64,000 bases of DNA from Lachnoclostridium sp. UBA7215. Lineage in GTDB: Bacteria; Bacillota; Clostridia; Lachnospirales; Lachnospiraceae. The notes under the pieces are model-generated. The model did not search any database, was not told the DNA's origin, and worked only from the letters and a program-made list of their open reading frames with translations. Position 1 is the first letter of the stretch. Every line of letters starts with the position of its first letter. Positions 33,910-43,838 of the stretch are shown piece after piece. Location of the stretch: NCBI GenBank assembly GCA_002490465.1, contig DKUB01000033.1:62001-126000 (forward strand). The letters are read 5' to 3'. A program made the position numbers and the translations under genes.

Positions 33910-35949
33910 CTACCTGAACATATTCAGAATGTCTTTTATTGCGTCTACATTCGATTGGTTTACATCTGCAATTTTAATAATAGAATCAGCTGTTTGGGTA
34001 GTCTTGTCATTTTTAACAATGATATCGTCCACCCCTTGTTCATTATCACTCGATGCCATCTTGACATTACTTATCTGATTTCGGATATTCGTCGCACTCT
34101 CAGAAAATGCGGATGTTTTTCCATGGATACTGTGAATAACTTCCTGTATATCATTCACAACAACTTCATACTGACTGGCCATACTGGCAAATTCCTGAAA
34201 TTTACCGGATACATCAGTTTCCATAAACGTGATAATATCTTCAAAACACTCTTGAATGCTTTTTATACTATTGTTTGCATCTACACAGAGCGCCTGTATC
34301 TGGTTTACCGTCTCCGATGAGTTCTCCGCCAGACTTCCAATCTCCCCGGCAACAACAGCAAATCCTTTTCCTGCCTCTCCTGCCCTTGCCGCCTCAATGG
34401 AAGCATTCAGTGAGAGCAGATTGGTCTGGCTTGTAATATCCAAAATCTGCGTCGCCATCTCGTTAATCTTCACAAGAGACTGTAGATTTTTCATCGCATC
34501 CTCAATATTCCTCTTTGTTTCCTCCACTTTTTTCGTATTATTTTCCAACGTATCCGTCGCTGTTTTACTCATAGCGTTTGCCGTCTCAATCAGTGTATCG
34601 CTCTTTTCGCTTCCATCCTGGGCACGGCTCGTAATATCTTTTACAATATCATGGATTTTTTCAACCTCACCTGTTACCACTTCTATAGATGAGTTTGTAT
34701 TAAGGATACTGGCAGACAATTCCTCTGTTGTCGCCGAATTGTCTTCCACGCTTCCCATTAAATCTTTCGAAGCTGTCCGCATCGTCTCCGCACCTCCAAC
34801 TAAGGACTCTGAACAATCATTCAATGTATTCAGCATCTTGCGGAATGTAACCGTAAGGGAATCCACCGCCGTAGCCAGCTTACCAACCTCGCTCTTGCAT
34901 CCGATATAACCTTTAATCATATCATCCTCACTTAAATCGAGCGTCTTTATCTTTTCAATCTTTTTTATTACTTTTTTGAGCGGTTTTAAATTTACTGATA
35001 TCATCACTCCTGATATAAGCGTAATTAAAAGAAAGGCAAGGACGCAAACAATACCAAGGATTATTCGGCTCTTGTATACCGGCTGATACAGTTCATCTTT
35101 TTCATTCTTAATTACAAGAGCCCATCCCCTCTCCGGGAGTGACCGAAAGACCGAAAAATATTCCACGCCATCTTCACCGTTATAGGTAAGCTGCCCTATG
35201 TCATTTCCGCTATTAATCGTAGAAATGACATCCAGAAGGGACGTGTCTGTAATCTCTGTCAGTATCAGGTCGGCATTATCATCAAAGATATACTGTTTTG
35301 TCTCCGTATTAATAAGCGAATATTTCGTGTTCTCAATACCATGTGTGGAAACAGAATTCAGCAGCTGCGCAAGGCCGTCTGTCTGAATTGCGCCTCCAAC
35401 AAATCCGAGAGGCGTATCGCCGTCATAAATCGGGACATACATGGATATTATGAGCTGTCCCGATGCCGGCGACTTCAGAATACCTGTATTAAACACTCCA
35501 CCCTTTGCCGCCTTCAAATTTTCGTGAAGCTGCTTGAGCGAGTCACCCTCGCGCAGAACCATTCCCACCGCTGACTTATTAGAGTGGGTCATTGTCTCGG
35601 TTTCCCAATTGGACACATACACACCTTCCCAACCTTTAAGAGCTGCAAAATATTCCGAATTATAAGTCTGTAACTTTTCCCGCTTTGCCTTATCATCCGT
35701 ATTCCTTAAAAAATCAATGATATTTTGTTCTTTTGAAAAAGATATAAGCTGATTCTCCGCATTCAAAATATACTCATCAATCAGCTTCGTCTTCGCATCC
35801 AGGGATGTATGCATATTGTTTTCCACATCGCTAATAAGCATCGAAGTAATATTGCTATTGGAGATATAAAATACCACCCCCATTGATATTGCCGTAATAA
35901 CAGCAACAATTGATGCAATAACAACCCCCATTTTCCAATTTTTCATCAT
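33910..35949 (-). CDS. Methyl-accepting chemotaxis protein with dCache-type sensor
   Basis: 679 residues: one membrane helix (about 7-30), a large extracellular double-Cache-like region (about 35-290), a second helix (about 292-315), HAMP and the coiled-coil signalling domain with the conserved hairpin LLSLNASIEAARAGEAGKGFAVVAGEI. It binds a small molecule (amino or organic acid) outside and controls CheA for swimming direction. Start has AGGAGG and tandem ATG codons. Its ligand cannot be predicted. It is not in an operon with che genes here. Confidence 0.92.
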   Translation of the reverse strand: MMKNWKMGVVIASIVAVITAISMGVVFYISNSNITSMLISDVENNMHTSLDAKTKLIDEYILNAENQLISFSKEQNIIDFLRNTDDKAKREKLQTYNSEYFAALKGWEGVYVSNWETETMTHSNKSAVGMVLREGDSLKQLHENLKAAKGGVFNTGILKSPASGQLIISMYVPIYDGDTPLGFVGGAIQTDGLAQLLNSVSTHGIENTKYSLINTETKQYIFDDNADLILTEITDTSLLDVISTINSGNDIGQLTYNGEDGVEYFSVFRSLPERGWALVIKNEKDELYQPVYKSRIILGIVCVLAFLLITLISGVMISVNLKPLKKVIKKIEKIKTLDLSEDDMIKGYIGCKSEVGKLATAVDSLTVTFRKMLNTLNDCSESLVGGAETMRTASKDLMGSVEDNSATTEELSASILNTNSSIEVVTGEVEKIHDIVKDITSRAQDGSEKSDTLIETANAMSKTATDTLENNTKKVEETKRNIEDAMKNLQSLVKINEMATQILDITSQTNLLSLNASIEAARAGEAGKGFAVVAGEIGSLAENSSETVNQIQALCVDANNSIKSIQECFEDIITFMETDVSGKFQEFASMASQYEVVVNDIQEVIHSIHGKTSAFSESATNIRNQISNVKMASSDNEQGVDDIIVKNDKTTQTADSIIKIADVNQSNVDAIKDILNMFR

Positions 35950-36258
35950 GTTTTCTCCTCCTGTCTAAGGCAATCTTTTGTCACCTTCATCAGCATGTCA
36001 GTACACCGGATTTTCCATTTTAAATATTATTACACAATTAAAACTACTTTGCAATCCCCCGACAACCCAAGGTTAATGTCATTAAGCTTATAAGTTTGAA
36101 AAAATCACTCATTTTCTTCTCTTTAAACGTAGCAGAGAGACAAAATCAGTCCGGTAATTTATTATTTTTTCACTTAAAAAGTGGCTAACGAATAGCCCCA
36201 AGGATTGCACTCCTTTTACTTCACCCAATATCCGATGCAGCATTTTTTATTCAGTTTT
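35950..36258. other. Intergenic region upstream of the first chemoreceptor
   Basis: 309 nt. On the minus strand TTGCAA followed 16 nt later by TAATAA could be a weak promoter. Small palindromes CACTT-AAA-AAGTG and GGCTA-ACGAA-TAGCC (near 36170-36197) are of unknown use. No ORF seen. Confidence 0.35.
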
Positions 36259-36450
36259 TTATTCCTTTATTTCATCAATATCCGTTAGATTGACACCGCA
36301 CACATTCAAAATTGCCTTTAAAGATAGATATTTCTTTTTTAACTCGGCATATGTTTCAACAGCGTTTTCTTTTTTTGCCAAATGCATATACCGTTGTATT
36401 TCTTTGAAATCATCAATAGCAACTTTCGCAACTTCTACACCTGTTGGCAT
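36259..36450 (-). CDS. Small conserved-looking protein, 63 residues
   Basis: 63 residues, helical, with alternating charged and hydrophobic residues (KKENAVETYAELKKKYLSLKAIL) suggesting a coiled coil; no membrane helix. It has a strong sigma-A promoter (36500-36528) and a leader of about 40 nt. No family recognised. It lies between two chemoreceptor genes, so a chemotaxis-adaptor role is possible but unsupported. Confidence 0.6.
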   Translation of the reverse strand: MPTGVEVAKVAIDDFKEIQRYMHLAKKENAVETYAELKKKYLSLKAILNVCGVNLTDIDEIKE

Positions 36451-36499
36451 ACAATCACCCGCTTTCTTAAATTTAATATGGGCTGGCTGTTACAATTAT

Positions 36500-36528
36500 A
36501 TTATAACAAAGGTTACCAATCGTGTAAA
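36500..36528 (-). promoter_or_regulatory. Promoter of the 63-residue gene
   Basis: Minus strand TTTACA (36523-36528), 17 bp, TATAAT (36500-36505). Confidence 0.8.
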
Positions 36529-36594
36529 GACCGAAACGAATTAGAATGGGGTTGCATTTTGCGGAAACTCAAGGAATATAATATATAAAAATAT

Positions 36595-38319
36595 TTATAA
36601 TTTGAATTTACTTACTTCACTTTTTAATTCGTCTACAATCTCCAAATTAGAATCTGCTTCTTTTCCAATATCACTGACATTACCAGTCAGCTTTATTGCC
36701 GTTTCCGTTACATGGGTTATTCCTAACGCACTTTCTCCCACCGCAGTTTTCACCTCTTCCAACGCCAGCTTAATTTCGTTCATATTGTATTTCAAACTCT
36801 CGCTTTCCTTAGCGAAATGCTGCATCATATCATTCATATCCCCAACATTGCTCTGGTAACCCTCACTGGTTTCCAACAGTTTTTCATATCCACCAATTGC
36901 AGTAACATTCATTAAAGTAATCATTTCCTCCGCTTCCGCTGCCAGTTCATCCACTGTCTGGATTACTTGATCTGTCACATTCTGAATCTCTGCCGCTGAC
37001 GCTGAGGAGTTCATAGCCAATTTCCCAATTTCACCTGCAACCACAGTAAAACCTTTTCCTGCTTCCCCTGCCCGGGCTGCTTCAATGCTTGCATTTAATG
37101 CTAACAAATTTGTCTCGTCGGTAATGTTAATAATATTCTTAGTCAGCTCCCTGATTTGCTCAACATCCTTGGATTTCTCAATTTTTCGCTGAACTGATTC
37201 CGCCATATTCGCCACCTGGAGCACGGCATCCTGTTTTTCTTTTACCGCACGGTTATATACTTCAGAAGCCGTTTTCATAATTCCATCAGAAGAATCACTT
37301 CCCTTCCTGGCCTGTTGGTAAATGCCCTCAATCGCTTGAAAAATCTGCTGGATTGACTCATTAACCTGATCGAGGGAAGCGCTGGACTCCTCCATTGCCG
37401 CACTCATTTGCTCCATCACAGAAGACACATCCGAAATCTCCGTCTCGGCATTAGACAGGCTGGCGGATACCGTACGGGAGGATTCCTGTAGGTTCTCCGA
37501 ACTTTCCTTTATATTCAGCATAATTTCACGAATATGCCGGAGCAATTTATTGACATTTTCTGAAATCATTTCCATCTCATCGCCTGTATGGACATCCAAA
37601 GTCTGCGTCAAGTCACCTTCGTTATGTACCAATTCATAGATTTTGCCATCTACCTTACGGAGACTTTTTATTACCTTACTTAATATAAAATTGAGAATAA
37701 CCAGGCCAATAACCAGGCAGATGAACGAAATCTGGATTACACGCTCCAGTGCCAAATGCAAACGTTTTACTACCCCTGCCGCATCATAATCACAGCCCAC
37801 AACACCTGTTACATTTCCACTGCTGTCCACCAAGGGCATATAAGCCGTAATTAAATCGCCGTCATCAGTGGAATCAATAAAATCCTGTACATACATTTCT
37901 CCTTCAAAAACAGGTTTCAATTCCTGATACGGCACACCAAAAACTGTGCCAAAACCATTTACGTTTTCCGATTCATCCGCATCAATTCCATAATACACCT
38001 TATCCCCATCCGTATATAAAGTATATAAATATTTAATGCTATAATCTTTCTTAATTTCCAACATAGATTCCAGCAATGCCTTGTATTCTGTACTTTCACT
38101 TTTCTCCGCTGACAGCCCTGCCACCTGTTCTCCATCAATTATTTTTGTGGAGATAATTGCTGCCATCTGTGCCTCCTCAACGCCCATGGCAACCAATCCC
38201 TCTTTTGTGCGCTGATAGGAATTGATTCCCATAACTACACATAATAATATGATTACTACACTTGTCGGAAATAAAATTTTCGCCCGGATACTAATTCCCC
38301 TTGTTTTTGCTCTTCCCAT
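36595..38319 (-). CDS. Methyl-accepting chemotaxis protein with Cache sensor
   Basis: 574 residues from the ATG at 38319 (GAGAGGAAGG upstream; a TTG at 38337 precedes the site). Two membrane helices (about 14-35 and 190-212) flank a Cache-like sensor (IKYLYTLYTDGDKVYYGIDADE...). HAMP then the signalling tip LLALNASIEAARAGEAGKGFTVVAGEIGKLAMNSS follow. It senses an external ligand and regulates motility. The two chemoreceptors in this window differ in sensor, suggesting different ligands. Promoter not resolved. Confidence 0.92.
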   Translation of the reverse strand: MGRAKTRGISIRAKILFPTSVVIILLCVVMGINSYQRTKEGLVAMGVEEAQMAAIISTKIIDGEQVAGLSAEKSESTEYKALLESMLEIKKDYSIKYLYTLYTDGDKVYYGIDADESENVNGFGTVFGVPYQELKPVFEGEMYVQDFIDSTDDGDLITAYMPLVDSSGNVTGVVGCDYDAAGVVKRLHLALERVIQISFICLVIGLVILNFILSKVIKSLRKVDGKIYELVHNEGDLTQTLDVHTGDEMEMISENVNKLLRHIREIMLNIKESSENLQESSRTVSASLSNAETEISDVSSVMEQMSAAMEESSASLDQVNESIQQIFQAIEGIYQQARKGSDSSDGIMKTASEVYNRAVKEKQDAVLQVANMAESVQRKIEKSKDVEQIRELTKNIINITDETNLLALNASIEAARAGEAGKGFTVVAGEIGKLAMNSSASAAEIQNVTDQVIQTVDELAAEAEEMITLMNVTAIGGYEKLLETSEGYQSNVGDMNDMMQHFAKESESLKYNMNEIKLALEEVKTAVGESALGITHVTETAIKLTGNVSDIGKEADSNLEIVDELKSEVSKFKL

Positions 38320-38455
38320 AATCAGCCTTCCTCTCAACTACATTAATAAATTTTCCTTTTCTTCAAGAATTATGTCCAATCAAAGAACCAGAATTTTGAA
38401 TAACTACATATATAATATATACTATATCATTAAAGCATTGTGAATAGTCAAAAAA

Positions 38456-41194
38456 TTATTCCCTGTTTTTCAACACCTCTGCCGGTAAAATTTTATTTAC
38501 TCGCCGCATCAGAATCTGATTGATGATAAAATATAATACCAAAATTACCCCAAAAAGCCCTGCATACATCTGCCAGGAAAAAGAGAGATTAATTTCACAG
38601 GCAATATTGGATACCAGGTATGGATACATGCTGTCCATAATGATCTTGGAAAGTGGAATCCCAATCAGGGCACTGGCTGCCACAATCAACAGATTACCAT
38701 TCAGGTATAACTTTCTGACTTCCTTTTTCCGGTATCCGAACACCTTCATCAGAGAGATTGACATTGCTGAACGGTCAATCATCACCTTCATCATCAGATA
38801 CATGACAACCACAAAAATGAGAGCAGAGACAATCGTCAACGTAGATACCATCGGTATCATCTGTTCCACAAAGACGGATGAATTCTCTTCAATTTCTTCT
38901 CTAGACGTAGCAGCATAAAGCCTGCCACTGTCAATCGCAAGGGCATGGTCTGCAAACACAATATTATAATAATCCGCATCCGCTCCCATAAGCTTTCGCA
39001 TACTGTCAATATCCATAAAGGCAAAAAAACTGGTGGAATACGGCACAACCGCCTCTATCGTAAAAGCATAATTCCTGTCATTTTCCTCGTCCTTGAGAAC
39101 CAAATCATCCCCTGCCCGCAAATGATATTTTTGTGCCATTGCCGAGGAAATCTGCACCGTATTTTCCCCACAAAACGCTACCTCTCCATCTTTTACAATA
39201 TCGAAATAAGGATTGTTCTTTTCAATTCCCAAAAGTGTTACATCCAGATTATAACCCAGCACCTCTTTTTTCAAGGTAACGCCATAAGCGGCTTCCCCTC
39301 CCTCCGGCACTTGTTCTTCCGGATATTTATAGCTGTACATATAGGCAAATCTGGTATCTGCACTGTTCTCTGTTTTAATATGTTCACACAACACATAGCA
39401 GTTGAGCGATAGCATGACTACCAACAGAGAGATGAACATTCCGGAAAACATGGTAAAAGCAGAACGTTTCTCCCGAAGTAATTGTCTGACTTGAAAAATA
39501 TGCACAAAGCTGCCACTATGAATCCGGATATCCTGCGTCTTTCCATTCTTTTGTTCCTTTCGGATCAGGGACAAAACCGGCCGTTCCAATTTCCCCCGAA
39601 TGACCAGAAAATTAGTGAGCGCAGCTACAACCGGAGGCATCACAATGCCGTATATCAGCAGATAAGGCTCATAAATCGTGTTCAAAGCAGGAATCGAAAA
39701 ATATCCATAACATTCTTCCATCTGTACCCTGACGCCAAAGTCACTGTAACCCAGCACCGTTCCAACAATGCCCGCAATCAGGGTAATTAACACCGGCAGA
39801 GCCAGATAATGCCGCAAAAGCTCATTCTTTCTGACGCCCATGGCATAAAGGGTTCCGATGATGCCCGCCTCCTGCTCAATACTATGTACTACAAAGACGG
39901 ATATCACATAGGCAAACAGAATCAATACAATCACTCCTGCCACAAGCCCCGCTGCCTTGTCAACAAACTTATCATTGGCAGCGCCTCCGATTCTCGGATT
40001 GTCAGCCGCCGGAAGAAACTGTGTCAGCTTAGAGAGCTGTGCATCCTGATTTTCATCCAAAGAATCTCTGGTTTCCGCAGAAAATTCTGAAAGACCGTCA
40101 GAAAGCTCCTCTGCCCCGTCTGCTGCTTCGGATACTCCGTCTGTGTATTCTTTCAAGCCGGTATCAAAAGAGGACAGTTCATTCAACTGCCCCAACAGGG
40201 ATTCCAGGCTCAGCCGCATAACGGCATTCTCACTGCCTGCGATAAGTTCCTCCAAAACCATTTTGTAATTTTTTCTTGTCAATTCAGAAACCCCAAACTC
40301 CGAAAGGCTTTCCGATGCCTCTGCCAGATAAGAGTCAAAAATTTCCGATGCACCGTCTCTTAGCTTACTGCTGTTACCGTCAAGTTCATCCAGCCCATCC
40401 TTCAGCTCCCCTGCCCCATCTGCCAGTTTGTCAAGCGCTTCCTTAAAATCATCCAGCCTGCCCCCGGTTCGTTCCCAATATTCCTGAAAATAACTGTCAT
40501 CGATATTTTCTGCCTCAATATCCAGTTCCTGCAGTTTCTCCTTTAAATCCTTCTCTGTCATTTTCCCATTCAGCAGATACGCATAGATATATTCCTCCGA
40601 ACGGATGCCTTTCCTCTCCTGATTCAGTCGCTGATAATCTTCCCCGCTCAAAAATCCTACACCAAACAGGCTGCTGTCCACAGCGCTGTCTGATAAGTTG
40701 CGGTGAGGCGTATCATAATCAGGCGATGAGCCAATACCGCAGACCTGAAAGCGATGGCCTCCAACTGCTATTTCGTCATCAACGGAAATATCATGTTCCT
40801 CACAGTATCTTTTTTCCAGTAAAATCTCACCGGATTTCTGTGGCATCCTACCGAAATCCGCCTGTGGCAAATCGATTTCCTTCCTCTGTGAAAACACACG
40901 CAATACCGAATTATCCTCCATGGAGTAATCCAGATAAAAATGGGACTCCAGTGTGATTCCAGGCCCCAATGCAGACTTTTCCTCCTCCGTCAAAGGCACA
41001 AACAGGCTGAACTGCCCATCTTCTACCCTGTTTTCCTTTGCTGCATCTGCTGTACCTGTTATAATCGTTTCCGCCGCCCCAACCAGACTGATCACCATAT
41101 ACATCCCAAGAATCACAAGAAATCCCAATGCCAGATAACGAAAAAGATTTTCTCTCAAGTCCCGGAGAATTCGTCTTCTAAGAATTTTTTGCAT
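38456..41194 (-). CDS. FtsX-type ABC permease with coiled-coil external domain
   Basis: 912 residues. An N-terminal helix (about 18-42) is followed by a large external part with a helical heptad region (about 245-395) of repeated GA-x-EL-x-DGL-type units. Three helices follow near 420-515, then a second extracellular region and three helices at the end (about 790-900), so two FtsX (MacB_PCD) halves are present. It couples to the ATPase encoded just before it (1-nt TAATG overlap). Members of this type export lipids, peptides or drugs or transmit force to extracellular targets. Substrate unknown. Confidence 0.85.
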   Translation of the reverse strand: MQKILRRRILRDLRENLFRYLALGFLVILGMYMVISLVGAAETIITGTADAAKENRVEDGQFSLFVPLTEEEKSALGPGITLESHFYLDYSMEDNSVLRVFSQRKEIDLPQADFGRMPQKSGEILLEKRYCEEHDISVDDEIAVGGHRFQVCGIGSSPDYDTPHRNLSDSAVDSSLFGVGFLSGEDYQRLNQERKGIRSEEYIYAYLLNGKMTEKDLKEKLQELDIEAENIDDSYFQEYWERTGGRLDDFKEALDKLADGAGELKDGLDELDGNSSKLRDGASEIFDSYLAEASESLSEFGVSELTRKNYKMVLEELIAGSENAVMRLSLESLLGQLNELSSFDTGLKEYTDGVSEAADGAEELSDGLSEFSAETRDSLDENQDAQLSKLTQFLPAADNPRIGGAANDKFVDKAAGLVAGVIVLILFAYVISVFVVHSIEQEAGIIGTLYAMGVRKNELLRHYLALPVLITLIAGIVGTVLGYSDFGVRVQMEECYGYFSIPALNTIYEPYLLIYGIVMPPVVAALTNFLVIRGKLERPVLSLIRKEQKNGKTQDIRIHSGSFVHIFQVRQLLREKRSAFTMFSGMFISLLVVMLSLNCYVLCEHIKTENSADTRFAYMYSYKYPEEQVPEGGEAAYGVTLKKEVLGYNLDVTLLGIEKNNPYFDIVKDGEVAFCGENTVQISSAMAQKYHLRAGDDLVLKDEENDRNYAFTIEAVVPYSTSFFAFMDIDSMRKLMGADADYYNIVFADHALAIDSGRLYAATSREEIEENSSVFVEQMIPMVSTLTIVSALIFVVVMYLMMKVMIDRSAMSISLMKVFGYRKKEVRKLYLNGNLLIVAASALIGIPLSKIIMDSMYPYLVSNIACEINLSFSWQMYAGLFGVILVLYFIINQILMRRVNKILPAEVLKNRE

Positions 41195-41895
41195 TATAAA
41201 TCCTCCAATTCTGCCGCCGGCACCTTGCTCTCATTCCGATAATCCTGTTTAATCTGTCCATCTTTTAGGACAATGACCTGATTCACCATATTTTTAATGG
41301 AATTATTATGAGTAACAATCAGCATCGTTGTGCCATATTTATGGTTTATCTCCTCAAGCAGTACTAAAATATCTCTGGATGTTTGGGAATCCAGCGCTCC
41401 TGTTGGCTCATCACAGAGTAACAGCTTTGGATTCTTAATCAATGCCCTGGCAATGGCGCAGCGCTGCTGCTGTCCACCGGAAAGCTGCGACGGAAATTTA
41501 TTCTGATGCTCCGTCAGGCCCAGCGTATCAAGCAGTTCCTCCAAAGGCAGAGGGCTGTCTGTCAGATACTCGCACACCTGAATATTTTCCCTGACGGTAA
41601 GATTTGACACCAAATTATAAAACTGAAAAATAAAACCGAGATTCTCTCTCCTGTAATCAGATAATTGTTCCTGTGGCAACCCGGCTATTTCCTTTCCATC
41701 TACCTGTATCGAACCGGAATCCATCAAATCCAGCCCCCCAATACAATTGAGCAGTGTAGACTTCCCGGAACCACTGGTACCCTGAATCACGCACAGATCG
41801 CCCCGATTGACAGATATAGAGATTCCTTTTAACACCTGGGCAAAACTTCCGCCCTCTCCATAGCTCTTTTTTACATTTTTAACTTCAAGATACAT
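41194..41895 (-). CDS. ABC transporter ATP-binding protein (LolD/MacB-type)
   Basis: 233 residues: Walker A GTSGSGKSTLL, signature LSGGQQQRCAIARAL, Walker B LLLCDEPTGALD, and a His switch in VTHNNS. It powers the adjacent FtsX permease. The start has GGGAGG. The stop overlaps the permease start (TAATG), so the two are made together in a 1:1 ratio. The upstream operator-like sequence suggests regulation by an unlinked repressor. Confidence 0.93.
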   Translation of the reverse strand: MYLEVKNVKKSYGEGGSFAQVLKGISISVNRGDLCVIQGTSGSGKSTLLNCIGGLDLMDSGSIQVDGKEIAGLPQEQLSDYRRENLGFIFQFYNLVSNLTVRENIQVCEYLTDSPLPLEELLDTLGLTEHQNKFPSQLSGGQQQRCAIARALIKNPKLLLCDEPTGALDSQTSRDILVLLEEINHKYGTTMLIVTHNNSIKNMVNQVIVLKDGQIKQDYRNESKVPAAELEDL

Positions 41896-41997
41896 GATTC
41901 AACCTCCCTATTGCACACGCTGCTGGTATGGCACCGCACAATATCAAAAATATTCTGGCCCAATTTTACGCTCCTTTCTGGTTAGTTGTTTCTAACT

Positions 41998-42033
41998 GTT
42001 ATTAATGATAACTAATTTAAACTGATTTGTCAA
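41998..42033 (-). promoter_or_regulatory. Promoter and operator-like palindrome of the ABC/FtsX operon
   Basis: Minus strand TTGACA (42028-42033), 17 bp, TATCAT (42005-42010). GTTAT-TAATG-ATAAC (41998-42012) overlaps the -10, and TTAGTTGTTTCTAACT (41982-41997) follows. The palindromic overlap with -10 implies a repressor binding site (TetR- or MarR-like); no such gene is adjacent. Confidence 0.7.
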
Positions 42034-42046
42034 TCACATCTCCTCC

Positions 42047-42081
42047 AAAAAAAGCGCCCCCATTAATCATGAGACGCTTTT
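42047..42081 (-). terminator. Terminator of the cstA gene
   Basis: Minus strand AAAAGCG ... CGCTTTTTTT (42047-42081) with an 18-nt loop, about 70 nt downstream of the cstA stop. Confidence 0.7.
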
Positions 42082-42152
42082 ACAAGCCATTTATATCTTC
42101 CATTTCCCGGCATATGTCAATAATATCCCAAAGACATACAAAATTTGAGATA

Positions 42153-43592
42153 CTATTTATCTTCCTCACGTTTCTTTCCATAAAATACAAGACTGACAGC
42201 ATATAAAACGGTCAGCAGGGCGCCAATGACATAACTTGCCGTCCAGGGCAGATGAAAACCAACGGCTGCATTCAGAATAAAACTGCTTATGACGTACATA
42301 TAAAACATTCCGGGCAGAAGCGCCATTCCATATGGTTGTCTCTTTCTTATCATATAAATGGTAATCACAGCAAAGGAAAATACAGCAATCGTCTGGTTCG
42401 CCCAGGCAAAATACCTCCACAGAATATTGAATCCGCCCTCAGAAATTTTGGCAAAAACCAGAAGCGCTGCAACCAGAGCAAATATTATGAGCGCCAGCAA
42501 CAGACGTTTTCTCTTCTTCGTCTGGTCAATATGAAAGGCTTCTGCCACCATGAGCCGGAGCGATCTCATAGCGGTATCTCCCGTAGTGATGGGGAGCACA
42601 ATTACACCAATAATAGCTATGATTCCTCCAACTGTACCTAAGAGGTCTTTGGCCACGATTCCAACCACCTGTGTCGTAGATGTATCTGCATTTGCAAGCC
42701 CCAGTTTCATCACTCCCATGGCAGCGGCAGCCCATATCATTGCAATAAGCCCCTCCGCTATCATCATATTATAAAAGGTCATCCGCCCCTCTTTTTCCTT
42801 TTTCATGGTACGCGCAATCAGCGTTGACTGTGTAGAGTGAAATCCCGATACGATTCCACAGGCAACTGTCACAAAAAATACCGGAAAAAAATGAAGCCCC
42901 TGCGGGTGGACATTCGACACGCCAATTTTCCAAATCTCATCCAGCGGATAACCTTTGATAAACAGGCCGATAAAAACACCGATAGCAGATAGTACCAGAA
43001 TACCGCCAAAAACCGGATAAATTTTGCCAATAATTTTGTCAATGGGCAGCAGTGTGGCAATCACATAATAAATAAAAATGATGCCATACACAAACCAGAT
43101 GACGGGATTGGAAATACCACTGTCCATCTTCATAATCTGTGTCACAAATAAATCTCCCGGAGTATAAATAAATACTGCCCCCACCAGCAACATAAGGAGA
43201 CACACGAATATATTATAGATTATGTAAATATATTTTCCCAAAAACTCCCGAATCAGCGCTGGCATCTGTGCCCCATCCTTTCTCAGGGAAATCATGCCGC
43301 TCATATAGTCATGAAATGCACCGCCCAGAACACAGCCAATGGGGATGGTGATAAAGGCAACCGGCCCGAATAAGATTCCCTGTATCGGTCCCAGGATAGG
43401 CCCCGTCCCCGCTATGTTCAAAAGTTGTATCAGACTGTTTTTCCATTTGCTCATGGGAACAAAATCAACCCCGTCGTTCAACCTTATGGCAGGCGTCTGT
43501 CTGTCATCCGGCTGAAAAATCCGCTGGCAAACGGCACCATAAACAATTCCTCCCCCAATCAGAAGAAGCAGACCAAATATAAATGTAATCAT
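42153..43592 (-). CDS. cstA: Carbon starvation protein CstA-like transporter
   Basis: 479 residues with about 12 membrane helices. The segment QLLNIAGTGPILGPIQGILFGPVAF with following GGAFHDYMSGMISLRKDGAQ is the signature of the CstA family. CstA-like proteins import peptides or pyruvate in starvation; the substrate here is open. The length is shorter than Escherichia coli CstA (about 700) but normal for Firmicute homologues. It has its own promoter (43622-43651), divergent from a DUF2798-like gene. Confidence 0.9.
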   Translation of the reverse strand: MITFIFGLLLLIGGGIVYGAVCQRIFQPDDRQTPAIRLNDGVDFVPMSKWKNSLIQLLNIAGTGPILGPIQGILFGPVAFITIPIGCVLGGAFHDYMSGMISLRKDGAQMPALIREFLGKYIYIIYNIFVCLLMLLVGAVFIYTPGDLFVTQIMKMDSGISNPVIWFVYGIIFIYYVIATLLPIDKIIGKIYPVFGGILVLSAIGVFIGLFIKGYPLDEIWKIGVSNVHPQGLHFFPVFFVTVACGIVSGFHSTQSTLIARTMKKEKEGRMTFYNMMIAEGLIAMIWAAAAMGVMKLGLANADTSTTQVVGIVAKDLLGTVGGIIAIIGVIVLPITTGDTAMRSLRLMVAEAFHIDQTKKRKRLLLALIIFALVAALLVFAKISEGGFNILWRYFAWANQTIAVFSFAVITIYMIRKRQPYGMALLPGMFYMYVISSFILNAAVGFHLPWTASYVIGALLTVLYAVSLVFYGKKREEDK

Positions 43593-43621
43593 TTTTAAAC
43601 CTCCCTAAAATCTTAATATCT

Positions 43622-43651
43622 ATTGTATCATACGAAAAGCAGAATTGCCAA
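43622..43651 (-). promoter_or_regulatory. Promoter of cstA
   Basis: Minus strand TTGGCA (43646-43651), 18 bp, TACAAT (43622-43627), 30 nt upstream of the start codon. Confidence 0.65.
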
Positions 43652-43661
43652 AAACTTTCGT

Positions 43662-43690
43662 TTGAAATTTTTAATTCACTATGCTATACT
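43662..43690 (+). promoter_or_regulatory. Promoter of the DUF2798-like gene
   Basis: TTGAAA (43662-43667), 17 bp, TATACT (43685-43690). It gives a leader of about 140 nt in which ACACAAG (43728-43734) is complementary to CTTGTGT (43804-43810), which is followed by a T-run, so a leader hairpin or attenuator is possible. Confidence 0.65.
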
Positions 43691-43838
43691 ATCACAGTAT
43701 CAAAAATTCAATAATAACGCATAAACGACACAAGTAGTGCTTTGCATGTAAATCTGATTACGGTACCTATGTATTTTCTAATTCGATTTTCATGTATCTC
43801 ACGCTTGTGTTTTTTTGTGCAGAGAAAAGGAGAAAAAA

